Below are positions 6,806 through 15,802 of a stretch of 64,000 nucleotides of DNA, piece after piece (position 1 is the first letter of the stretch; the number at the start of each line of letters is the position of its first letter). The translations under genes were made by a program, and so were the position numbers. The stretch lies in assembly GCF_900113025.1 (NCBI RefSeq), contig NZ_FONT01000001.1, forward strand, positions 248,001 to 312,000. Direction: 5' to 3'. The DNA is from Alteribacillus iranensis. Lineage in GTDB: Bacteria; Bacillota; Bacilli; Bacillales; Marinococcaceae. The notes beneath the pieces were generated by a model, which was given only the letters and a program-made list of their open reading frames with translations, was not told the DNA's origin and searched no databases.

Positions 6806-9013
6806 ATGGAACAAATTGCAAATACTTGGATGAAACAACAGCCACAACATCCTCAAGACACAATAAAAAAAGGAGACGTGCTCCGAGGTCAGATTGTAAA
6901 AAGAGGCGAAAACCAAGAAGCGGTAGTACGTGTGAACGGCAAGCAGGTTAATGTCCAATTTGAGGAGGGTATTCCTAAGGAAGATAAAGTAACTCTTCAA
7001 ATTACTGGAAAAGACGGGGATACGGTTCGCGTGCGAGCCGTTGAATCAGCTTCACGGGAGGCAACTAAACCCTCACCACAAAACGAATCGATCACACAAG
7101 CTTTAAAGCAAGCCGGCGTCGAGAAACCAAGCCCTGATTTTATAAAAGCGGTGAAAACGCTTCGCCATCACCATATCCCCTTAACGAAAGAAACGGTTCA
7201 AGAATTGAAGGCTTTCTTGAGTAGTGCCGATGGCAGGGTTAATAATGAAAAAATGGTGTCTGTCCAGGCAGCTGCAGCGAAAAAAATACCTATCACAGAA
7301 CAGAATTTACGATTCGTCAACGAAAGTTTACATGGCAGCGGATTGAAAGATGTTATTGCTACGTATGCGGGAGAAAATAAAGAGAATATCAATGCCGGCC
7401 AAATGGAAAAGATGATTCAACAAGCTGTCCAGCAAGCAGCAGCCTCGATAGATAAACGCGGAGCAGAGACGGAAGAGAGTAACGCAAAGACCACAGACAG
7501 ACGAGTGGAGTTGCTTCGGACATTACTTCAAACAGTCAAGTCAGAGCCAAATTTACAATCCTTTATAGATCAACTTGAAAAAGACCTTCAATCCTCTCTG
7601 TCAGCGGGAAAACAGACGAACACGGAAACATCTTCGCCTTACCAAGATACTCGCAAAGAAATGATGCAAGGTCTCTCCCAACCAATGCGTGAAGAACTCT
7701 TAAAAGGAACGGAAGAAGCGGCGAAATTACTACGGGATGGAAAAGAATTAGCATCCAGGCAACAGCTGCACCACGTATTAGTAGATATGGAGAAGCGAAT
7801 GAGTCACTCGGAACCTAACCTTGCAGCGGATCGCGTGCCTGCGGAGGTTTATACCGGACCGGTGAATACAGGGCAGGCGAAATCCAAACTTATACTTGAG
7901 ACTCGTGTGACGAATAAACTCATTGAAATAACGAATGAATTTCAGTCAGTCAAAAAAGATACAGCAAAAATATTAGACCAATCGGTTCGATTATTAGAGC
8001 AAAAGCCATCCGCTCCACAAGCGAAACAGATACTAGAAGGGGCTATCAAACAGCTAGACCGAACGATTTTAAAAAGCGAAATGATGCTCTATGCAGATAT
8101 GAAAACAGAAAAAAGTATGTTGGCTGCCAGTTCTCAGCTGAGAGAAGCACACAATCTTCTTCAGAAAGGAAATATCGAAGCAGCACGATCCATCCTTCAA
8201 AAAGTAAAACAGCAAGTAGATACTTGGAGCGTACAAATGTCCGAACGAAAGGTGCGACATATAGTGGCGGGACAAGTAACCAAGGCCTCAGAAATCACTG
8301 TCCCAACAGCAGCAAAGCAAGTGATGCAGCAAGCTCAGCTTATTCAACACGAGCCAGGAGCCCGGCCAGTCTTTGAATTGATTCGCAGTCTTGGTTTAAA
8401 TCGAGAAGGTGAACTTGGCTCTATGCTTTTAGCTGGAAGGAAGAGCGCAGATGGGGAGAGCCAAGCGATGCAGCAGCACAATTTGAAAGAGGCGCTTTTA
8501 CAAGCAGTGAAGGTAGAAGAGGGAAACAGTCGGATACAGCAGGCAAACCAGGCTCTCTCCAATTTAAGCGGGCAGCAGCTGTTAAGCAAAGCAGATCATC
8601 CGACCTCTCAGCCTCAATTATTGTTCAATTTACCAGTTCCCCTAAAAGACAATGAATCTGCTTCATTACAAGTATATGTGCAGTCGCGGCAATCCGGGGA
8701 GAGAGTAGACTGGGAAAATTGCAGTCTTTATTTTTTAATAGATACACCGTCCTTAGGCGAGACAGGAATTGCGATACAAGTGCAAAACAGACAGTTATCG
8801 ATCACTTTGAATAATGATCAACAAGGGTTCGATAGTCGAATGAAACCTCTTGTCGAAAAAGCAGTTCATTCTATTAGTGAGCTCGGCTATCACATACAGG
8901 ATATCCGCTTCCGACCTTTTTCTCCCATCAAGACTAGCGATAAGGAAGTAGAAGAGAAAGCGGAACAAAAACGAGCTATTTTTACAGAGGAAGGATTTGA
9001 TTATAAAATATGA
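6806..9013 (+). CDS. YlqG-like protein with FliK-type C-terminal domain
   Basis: This protein of about 735 aa is very Gln-, Lys-, Glu- and Ala-rich and hydrophilic over residues 90-600, with long predicted helices. The last 120 or so residues turn into a beta-rich domain (LLFNLPVPLKDNES, GETGIAIQVQNRQLSITL, KPLVEKAVHSISELGY) resembling the hook-length control C-terminal domain of FliK. Together with the next gene this is the YlqG-YlqH pair. A role in export-gate specificity is inferred, not shown. ATG 6806 has CGGGG nine bases upstream; an in-frame TTG at 6797 is possible. A sigma-D promoter precedes it. Confidence 0.75.
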   Translation: MEQIANTWMKQQPQHPQDTIKKGDVLRGQIVKRGENQEAVVRVNGKQVNVQFEEGIPKEDKVTLQITGKDGDTVRVRAVESASREATKPSPQNESITQALKQAGVEKPSPDFIKAVKTLRHHHIPLTKETVQELKAFLSSADGRVNNEKMVSVQAAAAKKIPITEQNLRFVNESLHGSGLKDVIATYAGENKENINAGQMEKMIQQAVQQAAASIDKRGAETEESNAKTTDRRVELLRTLLQTVKSEPNLQSFIDQLEKDLQSSLSAGKQTNTETSSPYQDTRKEMMQGLSQPMREELLKGTEEAAKLLRDGKELASRQQLHHVLVDMEKRMSHSEPNLAADRVPAEVYTGPVNTGQAKSKLILETRVTNKLIEITNEFQSVKKDTAKILDQSVRLLEQKPSAPQAKQILEGAIKQLDRTILKSEMMLYADMKTEKSMLAASSQLREAHNLLQKGNIEAARSILQKVKQQVDTWSVQMSERKVRHIVAGQVTKASEITVPTAAKQVMQQAQLIQHEPGARPVFELIRSLGLNREGELGSMLLAGRKSADGESQAMQQHNLKEALLQAVKVEEGNSRIQQANQALSNLSGQQLLSKADHPTSQPQLLFNLPVPLKDNESASLQVYVQSRQSGERVDWENCSLYFLIDTPSLGETGIAIQVQNRQLSITLNNDQQGFDSRMKPLVEKAVHSISELGYHIQDIRFRPFSPIKTSDKEVEEKAEQKRAIFTEEGFDYKI

Positions 9014-9303
9014 GAATTACCCATCATTATAATCAAAAACAACGCCGGGAAAAGAATGGTCCAAGAGCGGCAGCAGTGAAATATGAAGATGGAGAAACAC
9101 CGACAGTAACGGCGCAAGGGACAGGTGAAGTGGCCCAGAACATTATTTCTCTTGCAGAGGAAAATGGAATTCATATGCAAAAGGATGCTTCTCTTGCAGC
9201 TAGTCTTCTTGATATGGATCTGGGAGAAAGTGTGCCGCCCCAGCTGTACTCTGTTATCGCTGAGGTTTTATTACTCATTGAAGAAATGGAAGAGGAGTTA
9301 TAA
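9010..9303 (+). CDS. FlhB C-terminal-like protein (YlqH, EscU/YscU/HrcU type)
   Basis: This 97-aa soluble protein resembles only the cytoplasmic domain of the flagellar export switch protein FlhB. It aligns from GPRAAAVKYEDGETPTV through AENGIHMQKDASLAASL to VPPQLYSVIAEVLLLIEEM. The NPTH autocleavage site of real FlhB is replaced by GPRA, and there are no membrane helices. It overlaps the preceding gene by 4 bp (ATGA), so the two are translationally coupled. It is too short to be FlhB, which must be encoded elsewhere. Confidence 0.85.
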   Translation: MRITHHYNQKQRREKNGPRAAAVKYEDGETPTVTAQGTGEVAQNIISLAEENGIHMQKDASLAASLLDMDLGESVPPQLYSVIAEVLLLIEEMEEEL

Positions 9304-9319
9304 AGGAAGGAAGATGTCG

Positions 9320-9742
9320 ATGTCTTTTTTAACGAAAGAGTTAATTTATCAAAAATCTTCTCAGGAATTAACGTTGCTTTTGTATGAAGCGGGAGAGCGT
9401 AATATTGAGGAAGCGATAAGCGCTATTCATCATAAGGATTTTGGAGAAGCGAATGAAAAGTTTCAGAAGGCTATTGATATCGTTGAGCGATTGGGAGTTG
9501 GCTTAAATTATGAAGCAGGGATTATTGCGGACGAACTGGATAGTCTCTATAACTATATTAACGATATCTTGTTTAAAGCTAACTTTGAAAAGGACGCATC
9601 ACTTGCTAAGGAAGCACTGACGATTCTCAAAGAACTTTCCTCGGCTTGGAACGAAGCGATACGCTCACAAAAAGATAGTATGTCCACTCGTAAAGCATCT
9701 TACTTAAATGCCTATGAAAAAAATACCGCATATGGTGACTAG
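9320..9742 (+). CDS. fliS: Flagellar chaperone FliS
   Basis: This 140-aa helical bundle binds the C-terminus of flagellin and prevents premature polymerisation before export. Family traits are MSFLTKELIYQKSSQELTLLLYEAG at the N-terminus (typically with SPxxLixmLYdgal), a helical core, and LNAYEKN near the end. AAGGAAGG (9303-9310) is nine bases from ATG 9320 and three from ATG 9314, so 9320 is preferred. A longer frame running from 9125 overlaps the previous gene and is not used. It lies 17 bp upstream of flagellin, its client. Confidence 0.85.
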   Translation: MSFLTKELIYQKSSQELTLLLYEAGERNIEEAISAIHHKDFGEANEKFQKAIDIVERLGVGLNYEAGIIADELDSLYNYINDILFKANFEKDASLAKEALTILKELSSAWNEAIRSQKDSMSTRKASYLNAYEKNTAYGD

Positions 9743-9759
9743 AAAAAGGAGCTTTTACC

Positions 9760-11163
9760 ATGAAAATTAACAATAATATACAAGCATTGAATGCATATCG
9801 AAATTTAAACAATAATCAAAACGCTGTTTCTAAAAATTTGGAGAAACTATCATCCGGTTTACGGATTAACCGAGCGGCAGATGATGCAGCAGGTCTTGCC
9901 ATTTCTGAAAAAATGCGTTCACAGATCCGTGGTTTAAAACAGGCAGAACGCAACGCTATGGATGGTATTTCTTTAATCCAAACTGCGGAAGGAGCTATGC
10001 AGGAGATCCATTCCATGCTCCAACGTATGAGAGAGCTGGCAGTGCAGGCCTCTAATGATACGAATACACCTGAAGATAGAGATCAAATTCAAAAAGAAAT
10101 GTCAGCTCTTCGTGATGAAATTGATAGCATATCAGAAAAAACCGAGTTTAATACAAAAAAGTTACTTGATGGTTCAAGTTCTTATTATTCTCGGCTAATT
10201 GATGATCAAAACGAGGCTAACCTATTAACTGCACCTGTTCCTGAGAATTATCTTGCTGAATCAGGAAAGTATGAATTAGAGGTTGTCAGTGCTCCAACTG
10301 AAATAGAGATAAGTAATGGAGATAGCAACGAGAAAGAGATTATCGAATTAGATTCTGCTAAAATTCAAGAAAACAACATTCATAAACTTGGAGAATATAC
10401 AATTAATATTCAAGTGAATGAAGAGACTAATGAAAAAACAATCACGGTATATGATCCAGATGGGGAAGAAGTTTCTTCACAAAACGGCGCTTATCACGGT
10501 GAAGCGAGAGAAACTGGATTTGTCGTCCGGGATATTGATGATATAAATGAAGAAGTAAATTTGAAAGTTACATTAAGTGCGGAAGTAGAAGTGTTGTTGT
10601 CAAAAGAAGAGACAACGGAATCGGTTACTACGTCGATCTCTGATGGTGGGTTTATTTATAAAGATGGTTCCTTTATTTTCGATGAAGGTAAGTTTTCCGC
10701 CAGTCATATGGAATTTCATATAGATAACAACGCAAAGGCAGGAGACACTTCTACATTCGAAATCGCAAATAATGAACAAGCCTTCCAAATTGGACCAAAT
10801 AGTGAGCAACAAATACAAATTGCGATCCCAAAAATGGATGCAAAGGAACTTGGACTCGAAAATATAGAGGTGCGAACTCACCAAAAGGCTAAAGAAGCTA
10901 TCTCAAAAATAGATGAAGCCATTCATAAAGCTTCAGATGCACGTGCTAATCTTGGAGCAGTACAAAACCGCTTAGAACATACGATCACTAATTTACAAGT
11001 TACTCATGAAAATTTAACCTCTGCAGAGTCTAGAATACGTGATGCAGACATGGCTTTAGAAATGACGGAGTTTACACGTAACAATATTATTAACCAATCC
11101 GCTACGGCGATGCTGGCCCAAGCCAATCAGCTTCCTCAAGGGGTATTGCAACTCCTGCAATAA
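9760..11163 (+). CDS. hag: Flagellin
   Basis: This 467-aa filament subunit has conserved D0/D1 ends: N-terminal MKINNNIQALNAYRNL and LSSGLRINRAADDAAGLAIS, and C-terminal SRIRDADMALEMTEFTRNN ending ANQLPQGVLQLLQ. Residues of about 135-375 form a variable, acidic surface domain with beta-type repeats, making the protein longer than B. subtilis Hag (about 304 aa). The gap to fliS is only 17 bp and holds AAAAAGGAG, with no separate promoter visible. It should therefore be transcribed with fliS from the upstream sigma-D promoter unless a promoter lies within upstream coding DNA. Confidence 0.96.
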   Translation: MKINNNIQALNAYRNLNNNQNAVSKNLEKLSSGLRINRAADDAAGLAISEKMRSQIRGLKQAERNAMDGISLIQTAEGAMQEIHSMLQRMRELAVQASNDTNTPEDRDQIQKEMSALRDEIDSISEKTEFNTKKLLDGSSSYYSRLIDDQNEANLLTAPVPENYLAESGKYELEVVSAPTEIEISNGDSNEKEIIELDSAKIQENNIHKLGEYTINIQVNEETNEKTITVYDPDGEEVSSQNGAYHGEARETGFVVRDIDDINEEVNLKVTLSAEVEVLLSKEETTESVTTSISDGGFIYKDGSFIFDEGKFSASHMEFHIDNNAKAGDTSTFEIANNEQAFQIGPNSEQQIQIAIPKMDAKELGLENIEVRTHQKAKEAISKIDEAIHKASDARANLGAVQNRLEHTITNLQVTHENLTSAESRIRDADMALEMTEFTRNNIINQSATAMLAQANQLPQGVLQLLQ

Positions 11164-11259
11164 TAGATAGATGGTAAATTTATTTACAACACGATGTATG
11201 CTATGATAAAAATTATTAGTTTGGGGCTTGAGAGTGAGCTGTAAAGGAATGTGAGATCA

Positions 11260-11703
11260 TTGGATATTCAAAAAGTGATGCAGACAGGGATTCAACCCCC
11301 ATCTGCTAAACCAAAGTCAACAGGAACCGAGCCTAGTGTGTCATTTACAGAGATAATCAAACAACGCCGAGAAGAAAAGGCGTACGAACGATTTACCAAA
11401 ATGATCGATAATATTGAAGATCAAGGAAAAATACTAGCTGAGTCCCGCACGGTCGAAGACTTGAGAAAGTATAAGCAGCTTGTGAAAGAATTTATGGAAG
11501 ATGCGGTTAAACAAGGGTTGAATCTTGAAGAAAGACGAGGATTTAACCGGAGAGGACGCACGAAACTCTATAAGATTGTAGAGGAAGTCGACCGTAAACT
11601 GTTAGATTTAACGAACGCTGTTCTCTCGAAAGAAAGCAAAGGACTTGCAGTCCTGGATCTCGTAGGTGAAATAAAAGGGATGCTCGTTAATATATACGCC
11701 TAG
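11260..11703 (+). CDS. yaaR: YaaR family protein (DUF327)
   Basis: The 147-aa product is a basic helical protein of the YaaR/DUF327 family of unknown biochemical role. Traits are VSFTEIIKQRREEKAYERF, the central TVEDLRKYKQLVKEFMEDAV and the C-terminal LAVLDLVGEIKGMLVNIYA. A GTG at 11251 is only two bases from AAAGGA, while the in-frame TTG at 11260 is better spaced and gives the length of B. subtilis YaaR. Placement right after flagellin suggests co-expression with motility genes. A terminator follows. Confidence 0.85.
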   Translation: MDIQKVMQTGIQPPSAKPKSTGTEPSVSFTEIIKQRREEKAYERFTKMIDNIEDQGKILAESRTVEDLRKYKQLVKEFMEDAVKQGLNLEERRGFNRRGRTKLYKIVEEVDRKLLDLTNAVLSKESKGLAVLDLVGEIKGMLVNIYA

Positions 11704-11738
11704 TTTTTTGATCTACGTTTAATGATATATAAAAGACA

Positions 11739-11773
11739 AGCTTCCTTCCCGCTTCCAGGCCAAGGAAGCTTTT
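11739..11773 (+). terminator. Terminator after yaaR
   Basis: AAGCTTCCTT (11739-11748) pairs with AAGGAAGCTT (11762-11771), followed by a short T-run. It closes the flagellar block. Confidence 0.8.
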
Positions 11774-11916
11774 CATTATCCCGTAGAAATGTATCTTGGT
11801 AAGAAATGCAAAAGTTAGCATATGGTGAGCCAACAGAGCAGCTGCGTATTTCTTACTCGCAATGTTTCATGAGAGAGAGGATGTGGTAAACAGCTTGCAA
11901 TGGAGGGTGGTTTCAT

Positions 11917-12585
11917 ATGGACAAGGAGAATGAGAACATCCCGTGGATACTCATCCTATGGACATTGGGATGCAGCACTTTATTTTTTGTCATGTTAGTG
12001 GTGGCAGACACTCCATTTGTTACCCAAATCGATTATTTTATTGCATCCTATATTCCGTCTTATCAATATGAATGGGGCATTGCTTTCTTCTCTTTCATTA
12101 CATCTCTTGCTTCTGTGAACTTTACGAGTTTTATGACCGCTTTTGTAAGTGCGCTTCTTCTACTCTTTGGCAAAGTGAAGCAAGGACTATTGGTGATAGC
12201 AACCGTAGGAGGAGGAGGGCTTCTCAATTATATAGTCAAGTCTATTTATGAGAGAGAACGTCCGGATATCTCCCGGGTCATTGAAGTTTCGGGATACAGT
12301 TTTCCGAGCGGTCATGCAATGAATGCCATGTTACTCTATGGTGTTTTGATGATATTGTTCTTACATTTTTCCTCTGCAAATACGCTTCTGCAAGTAGCCG
12401 TTGTCCTCATTAGCGTTTTCCTGATTGTAGCTATTGGCATTAGCCGTATATTTTTAGGCGTGCACTATCCTAGTGACGTGACGGCTGGTTTTTTATGTGG
12501 AGGGGCTTGGCTCGGGCTTATGCACATTCTTCTCCGCTTGTACGAAAGGAATAAGCAAATGATCGGGAAGGCACAAAAAATGTGA
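11917..12585 (+). CDS. PAP2-family membrane phosphatase
   Basis: This 222-aa integral membrane protein has about six helices. The three PAP2 phosphatase motifs are complete: KSIYERERP (motif 1, KX6RP), YSFPSGHAMN (motif 2, PSGH with the proton-donor His) and SRIFLGVHYPSDV (motif 3, SRX5HX3D). Likely substrates are undecaprenyl pyrophosphate or phosphatidylglycerol phosphate at the outer face of the membrane. Close homologues are annotated both ways, so the substrate is open. It is monocistronic, with TGGAGGGTGG as ribosome binding site. Confidence 0.88.
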   Translation: MDKENENIPWILILWTLGCSTLFFVMLVVADTPFVTQIDYFIASYIPSYQYEWGIAFFSFITSLASVNFTSFMTAFVSALLLLFGKVKQGLLVIATVGGGGLLNYIVKSIYERERPDISRVIEVSGYSFPSGHAMNAMLLYGVLMILFLHFSSANTLLQVAVVLISVFLIVAIGISRIFLGVHYPSDVTAGFLCGGAWLGLMHILLRLYERNKQMIGKAQKM

Positions 12586-12617
12586 TGGTGTCTTCCCTTT
12601 GTGTTGTTAGAAGAACA

Positions 12618-12647
12618 CTGACAAAAACCGCAACCTTATGCTATACT
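12618..12647 (+). promoter_or_regulatory. Sigma-A promoter of cimA-trpB
   Basis: CTGACA (12618-12623) and TATACT (12642-12647) are separated by 18 bases, about 70 bases before the cimA start. I see no T-box or leader peptide in the leader. Confidence 0.6.
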
Positions 12648-12719
12648 AAAGGACAATATTTAACTATTTTTTTTGCGTATTAATGGGAGAAATAAGCATA
12701 TAAAAGTGGGGGAATTGCT

Positions 12720-14345
12720 GTGGTGTCACAAGTAAAATTGTTTGATACAACTTTGCGTGATGGGACGCAAGGAGAAGGAATCAGCTTATCTGTGGATGAT
12801 AAACTGAAAATTGCAGCAAAACTGGATCAGTTAGGTATACATTATATTGAAGGCGGATGGCCTGGAAGTAATCCGAAAGATATGAATTTTTTTGAGCGTG
12901 TTAAAGATTTGAAATTAAAACATTCCGTTGTAACGGCATTTGGCAGTACACGCCGACCGGGAGTGACAGCGGAAAAGGATCCAAATCTGAACCGTATCAT
13001 TGAAAGTGGAGCTGAAGCTGCTGCTATATTCGGGAAAACATGGGACTTTCATGTGACGGAGGCATTGCAAACGACATTAGAGGAAAATGTTTCCATGATT
13101 TATGACTCCGTTCGTTTTCTTAAAGAAAAAGGCTTAGAAGTCATCTTTGACGCAGAGCATTTCTTTGATGGGTATAAACACAACCCGGAGTATGCCATAA
13201 AGACAATTGTTGCTGCAGAGAATGCAGGGGCAGATTGCGTTGCCTTGTGTGATACAAATGGGGGTTCTCTTCCTACAGAAATTGCTGATATCATTACAGA
13301 GGTGAAAAAGCAGGTCACGATCGATGTAGGCATTCATTGCCATAATGATGGCGAACTGGCAGTAGCTAACACTCTTGAAGCTGTGAAAGCCGGGGCTGTA
13401 CATATTCAAGGGACAACGAACGGTTACGGAGAGAGATGCGGGAACGCGAATCTCATTTCTATTATTCCCAATCTGCAGTTGAAAATGGGGATTCCGTGTG
13501 TAGCGAACGAACAATTACAACAATTAACAGAAGTTTCGAAGTATATTCACGAACTGGCTAATCAAACACCACCGAATGGCCAGCCCTTTACCGGGAAAAG
13601 TGCGTTTGCTCATAAAGGCGGAATGCATGTGAGTGCTGTTTTGAAGCACCCAGAAACGTACGAGCACATTCCTCCCGAGAAAATTGGCAATGAAAGAAGA
13701 GTACTAGTATCTGAGCTTTCTGGTCAAAGCAATTTATTATTCAAAGCGGAAGAGCTTGGTATTTCACTTGATAAAGGGAGTCCGGCCATCAAGGAAACGA
13801 TCGAAACCATCAAAGAGATGGAGCATAAAGGATATCAATACGAAGCGGCAGAAGCTTCTTTTGAACTATTAATCCGCAATGGTCTTGGTGAGAGCCATGA
13901 TTACTTTGAGTTCGAGCATTTTAATATTATCACTCATAAAGAGAGAGAAAACGGCTTCAAATCAGAAGCGGTCGTAAAAATGAAAATACAAGGCCAAACC
14001 GTCATGACGGCAGCAGAAGGAAATGGTCCGGTTAACGCCTTAGACTATGCATTACGAAAAGCGATAGGCGAGTATTATCCACTTGTTCATGAAATGTACT
14101 TGTCTGATTACAAAGTACGCGTACTGGATGAAGCAGAAGCTACAGCATCTACAGTAAGAGTTTTAATCGAATCATCAGATGGTCAAGAAACATGGAGTAC
14201 CATTGGTGTTTCCCCGAATGTCATTGAGGCAAGTTGGCATGCATTAGTTGATAGTATCCGTTACTACTTTATGAAGCATTCCGATCGCCTTACAGCTGTA
14301 GAGCCAGTGGCTGCAATGCCAGAAGCGAGCGTCAAAAACCATTAA
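12720..14345 (+). CDS. cimA: Citramalate synthase
   Basis: This 541-aa enzyme of the HMGL/LeuA superfamily condenses pyruvate with acetyl-CoA to (R)-citramalate, a threonine-independent route to 2-oxobutyrate and isoleucine. The catalytic TIM barrel begins with [31 protein letters not shown] carries the metal-binding HxH, and a C-terminal LeuA-type regulatory domain (from about residue 400) ends the protein. The length and the GTQGEG motif fit the long CimA subfamily rather than isopropylmalate synthase. There are two adjacent GTG starts at 12720 and 12723 after GGGGGA. It is followed 24 bp later by trpB. Confidence 0.88.
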   Translation: MVSQVKLFDTTLRDGTQGEGISLSVDDKLKIAAKLDQLGIHYIEGGWPGSNPKDMNFFERVKDLKLKHSVVTAFGSTRRPGVTAEKDPNLNRIIESGAEAAAIFGKTWDFHVTEALQTTLEENVSMIYDSVRFLKEKGLEVIFDAEHFFDGYKHNPEYAIKTIVAAENAGADCVALCDTNGGSLPTEIADIITEVKKQVTIDVGIHCHNDGELAVANTLEAVKAGAVHIQGTTNGYGERCGNANLISIIPNLQLKMGIPCVANEQLQQLTEVSKYIHELANQTPPNGQPFTGKSAFAHKGGMHVSAVLKHPETYEHIPPEKIGNERRVLVSELSGQSNLLFKAEELGISLDKGSPAIKETIETIKEMEHKGYQYEAAEASFELLIRNGLGESHDYFEFEHFNIITHKERENGFKSEAVVKMKIQGQTVMTAAEGNGPVNALDYALRKAIGEYYPLVHEMYLSDYKVRVLDEAEATASTVRVLIESSDGQETWSTIGVSPNVIEASWHALVDSIRYYFMKHSDRLTAVEPVAAMPEASVKNH

Positions 14346-14369
14346 TTACATCATGGAGGATGAGTAGAG

Positions 14370-15551
14370 ATGAGCCAAGAATACGTACAGACAGAAGGAA
14401 AAGGTTTTTTTGGAGAATTTGGCGGATGTTTCGTACCGGAGCAGTTGCAATCGGTTCTCGAAAGACTGGATGACGCTTTTCAAGAATACAAAAACGACGA
14501 AGCGTTTATCCAAGAATATCATGCGATTCTAAAAGAGTATGTTGGGCGTGAAAACCCTTTAACCTACGCAGAGAGATTAACCAATAAATTGGGTGGCGCA
14601 AAAATTTACTTAAAACGCGAAGATTTGAACCATACAGGTGCTCATAAAATAAATAATGTAGTCGGCCAAATATTATTGGCAAAGAAAATGGGAGCGAAAC
14701 GAGTCATTGCAGAGACAGGGGCCGGTCAACATGGAGTAGCGACAGCAACCACTTGTGCGATGATGAATATCGATTGCACCATTTACATGGGAAAAGAAGA
14801 TACGAGAAGACAAGAGCTTAATGTTTTCCGTATGGAGCTGTTAGGTGCGACAGTCGTTCCTGTGGAAAAGGGAGAAGGAAGATTAAAAGATGCGGTTGAC
14901 GTTGCGCTAGAGGATCTCATTGAAAACTATGAAACAACTTTTTACTTAATTGGTTCGGCAGTCGGGCCACATCCTTATCCAACGATCGTCCATTATTTCC
15001 AGTCGATCATAAGTAAAGAGTCCAAACGACAAATTCAGGAGATAGAAGGCAGGCTTCCAGATGCTGTTATCGCTTGTGTCGGCGGAGGAAGCAATGCCAT
15101 TGGCTCGTTTTCTCATTACATAGAGGAAGAGGGCGTACGGCTCATCGGCGCCGAGCCACTAGAAGCAGCTACGATGAAAGAAGGAACAGCTGCTGTCCTG
15201 CACGGATTTAAAAGCCTTTGTTTACAAGATGAGGAAGGAACACCTCTGCCTACTTATTCTATTGCAGCAGGATTGGACTACCCTAGCGTTGGTCCGGAAC
15301 ACAGCCATTTAAAAACATCGGGACGTGGAGAATACATGGCTGTGTCGAAAGAAGAAGTGTTAGAAGCATTTGAAGAGCTTTCCCGCACAGAAGGAATCAT
15401 CCCTGCATTGGAAAGCGCCCATGCGGTAGCCTTAGCAATGAAACTGGCTCCGGAAATGAGCAAAGATAAAATTATTATCATAAACTTATCAGGCAGAGGA
15501 GACAAAGACGTAGCAGAAGTAAAAAGACTGCTTGAAAAGAAATCATCCTAA
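14370..15551 (+). CDS. trpB: Tryptophan synthase beta chain
   Basis: This 393-aa PLP enzyme converts indole and serine to tryptophan. PLP lysine is Lys93 in [21 protein letters not shown] is the catalytic glutamate loop and GGGSNAIG the phosphate-binding loop. Length and motifs are of the standard TrpB1 type that pairs with TrpA. No trpA or other trp gene is adjacent. The gene instead follows cimA and ends at a strong terminator, so it is an orphan copy here, possibly used for indole salvage or the relocated sole copy. The ribosome binding site is GGAGGATGAG. Confidence 0.93.
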   Translation: MSQEYVQTEGKGFFGEFGGCFVPEQLQSVLERLDDAFQEYKNDEAFIQEYHAILKEYVGRENPLTYAERLTNKLGGAKIYLKREDLNHTGAHKINNVVGQILLAKKMGAKRVIAETGAGQHGVATATTCAMMNIDCTIYMGKEDTRRQELNVFRMELLGATVVPVEKGEGRLKDAVDVALEDLIENYETTFYLIGSAVGPHPYPTIVHYFQSIISKESKRQIQEIEGRLPDAVIACVGGGSNAIGSFSHYIEEEGVRLIGAEPLEAATMKEGTAAVLHGFKSLCLQDEEGTPLPTYSIAAGLDYPSVGPEHSHLKTSGRGEYMAVSKEEVLEAFEELSRTEGIIPALESAHAVALAMKLAPEMSKDKIIIINLSGRGDKDVAEVKRLLEKKSS

Positions 15552-15557
15552 ACGAGG

Positions 15558-15608
15558 AAAGGCTGCTTCAAAAGGTCATAAAAAATGACCTTTTGACAGC
15601 CTTTTTTT
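15558..15608 (+). terminator. Two-tier terminator after trpB
   Basis: The outer stem AAAGGCTG/CAGCCTTT and inner stem CAAAAGGTCAT/ATGACCTTTTG are stacked, followed by a T-run. Confidence 0.9.
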
Positions 15609-15802
15609 CAATTCTATAAGATTTGAAGTGAAATCGCTTGCACCCGGGGAAAGCGTCCGCCGATAGCGAATCTCTTACCATGATCCAACTGTTCTTTCTG
15701 GATTTCTCTCAGTTTAAGTTCTGAAGATTCATATTGCCGGAAACGAAATCGAGATGATTAACACACGGGGTGATCAGCTATGTTTTGAGCATGCAAGGAA
15801 TG

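Noticed and set aside
9125-9319. Upstream extension of fliS
   Set aside because: It overlaps ylqH entirely in another frame; the site AAGGAAGG supports a start at 9320 or 9314.
12585-12720. T-box or leader-peptide attenuator upstream of cimA-trpB
   Set aside because: The leader is too short after the promoter and lacks the T-box sequence and a terminator; only a promoter is visible.
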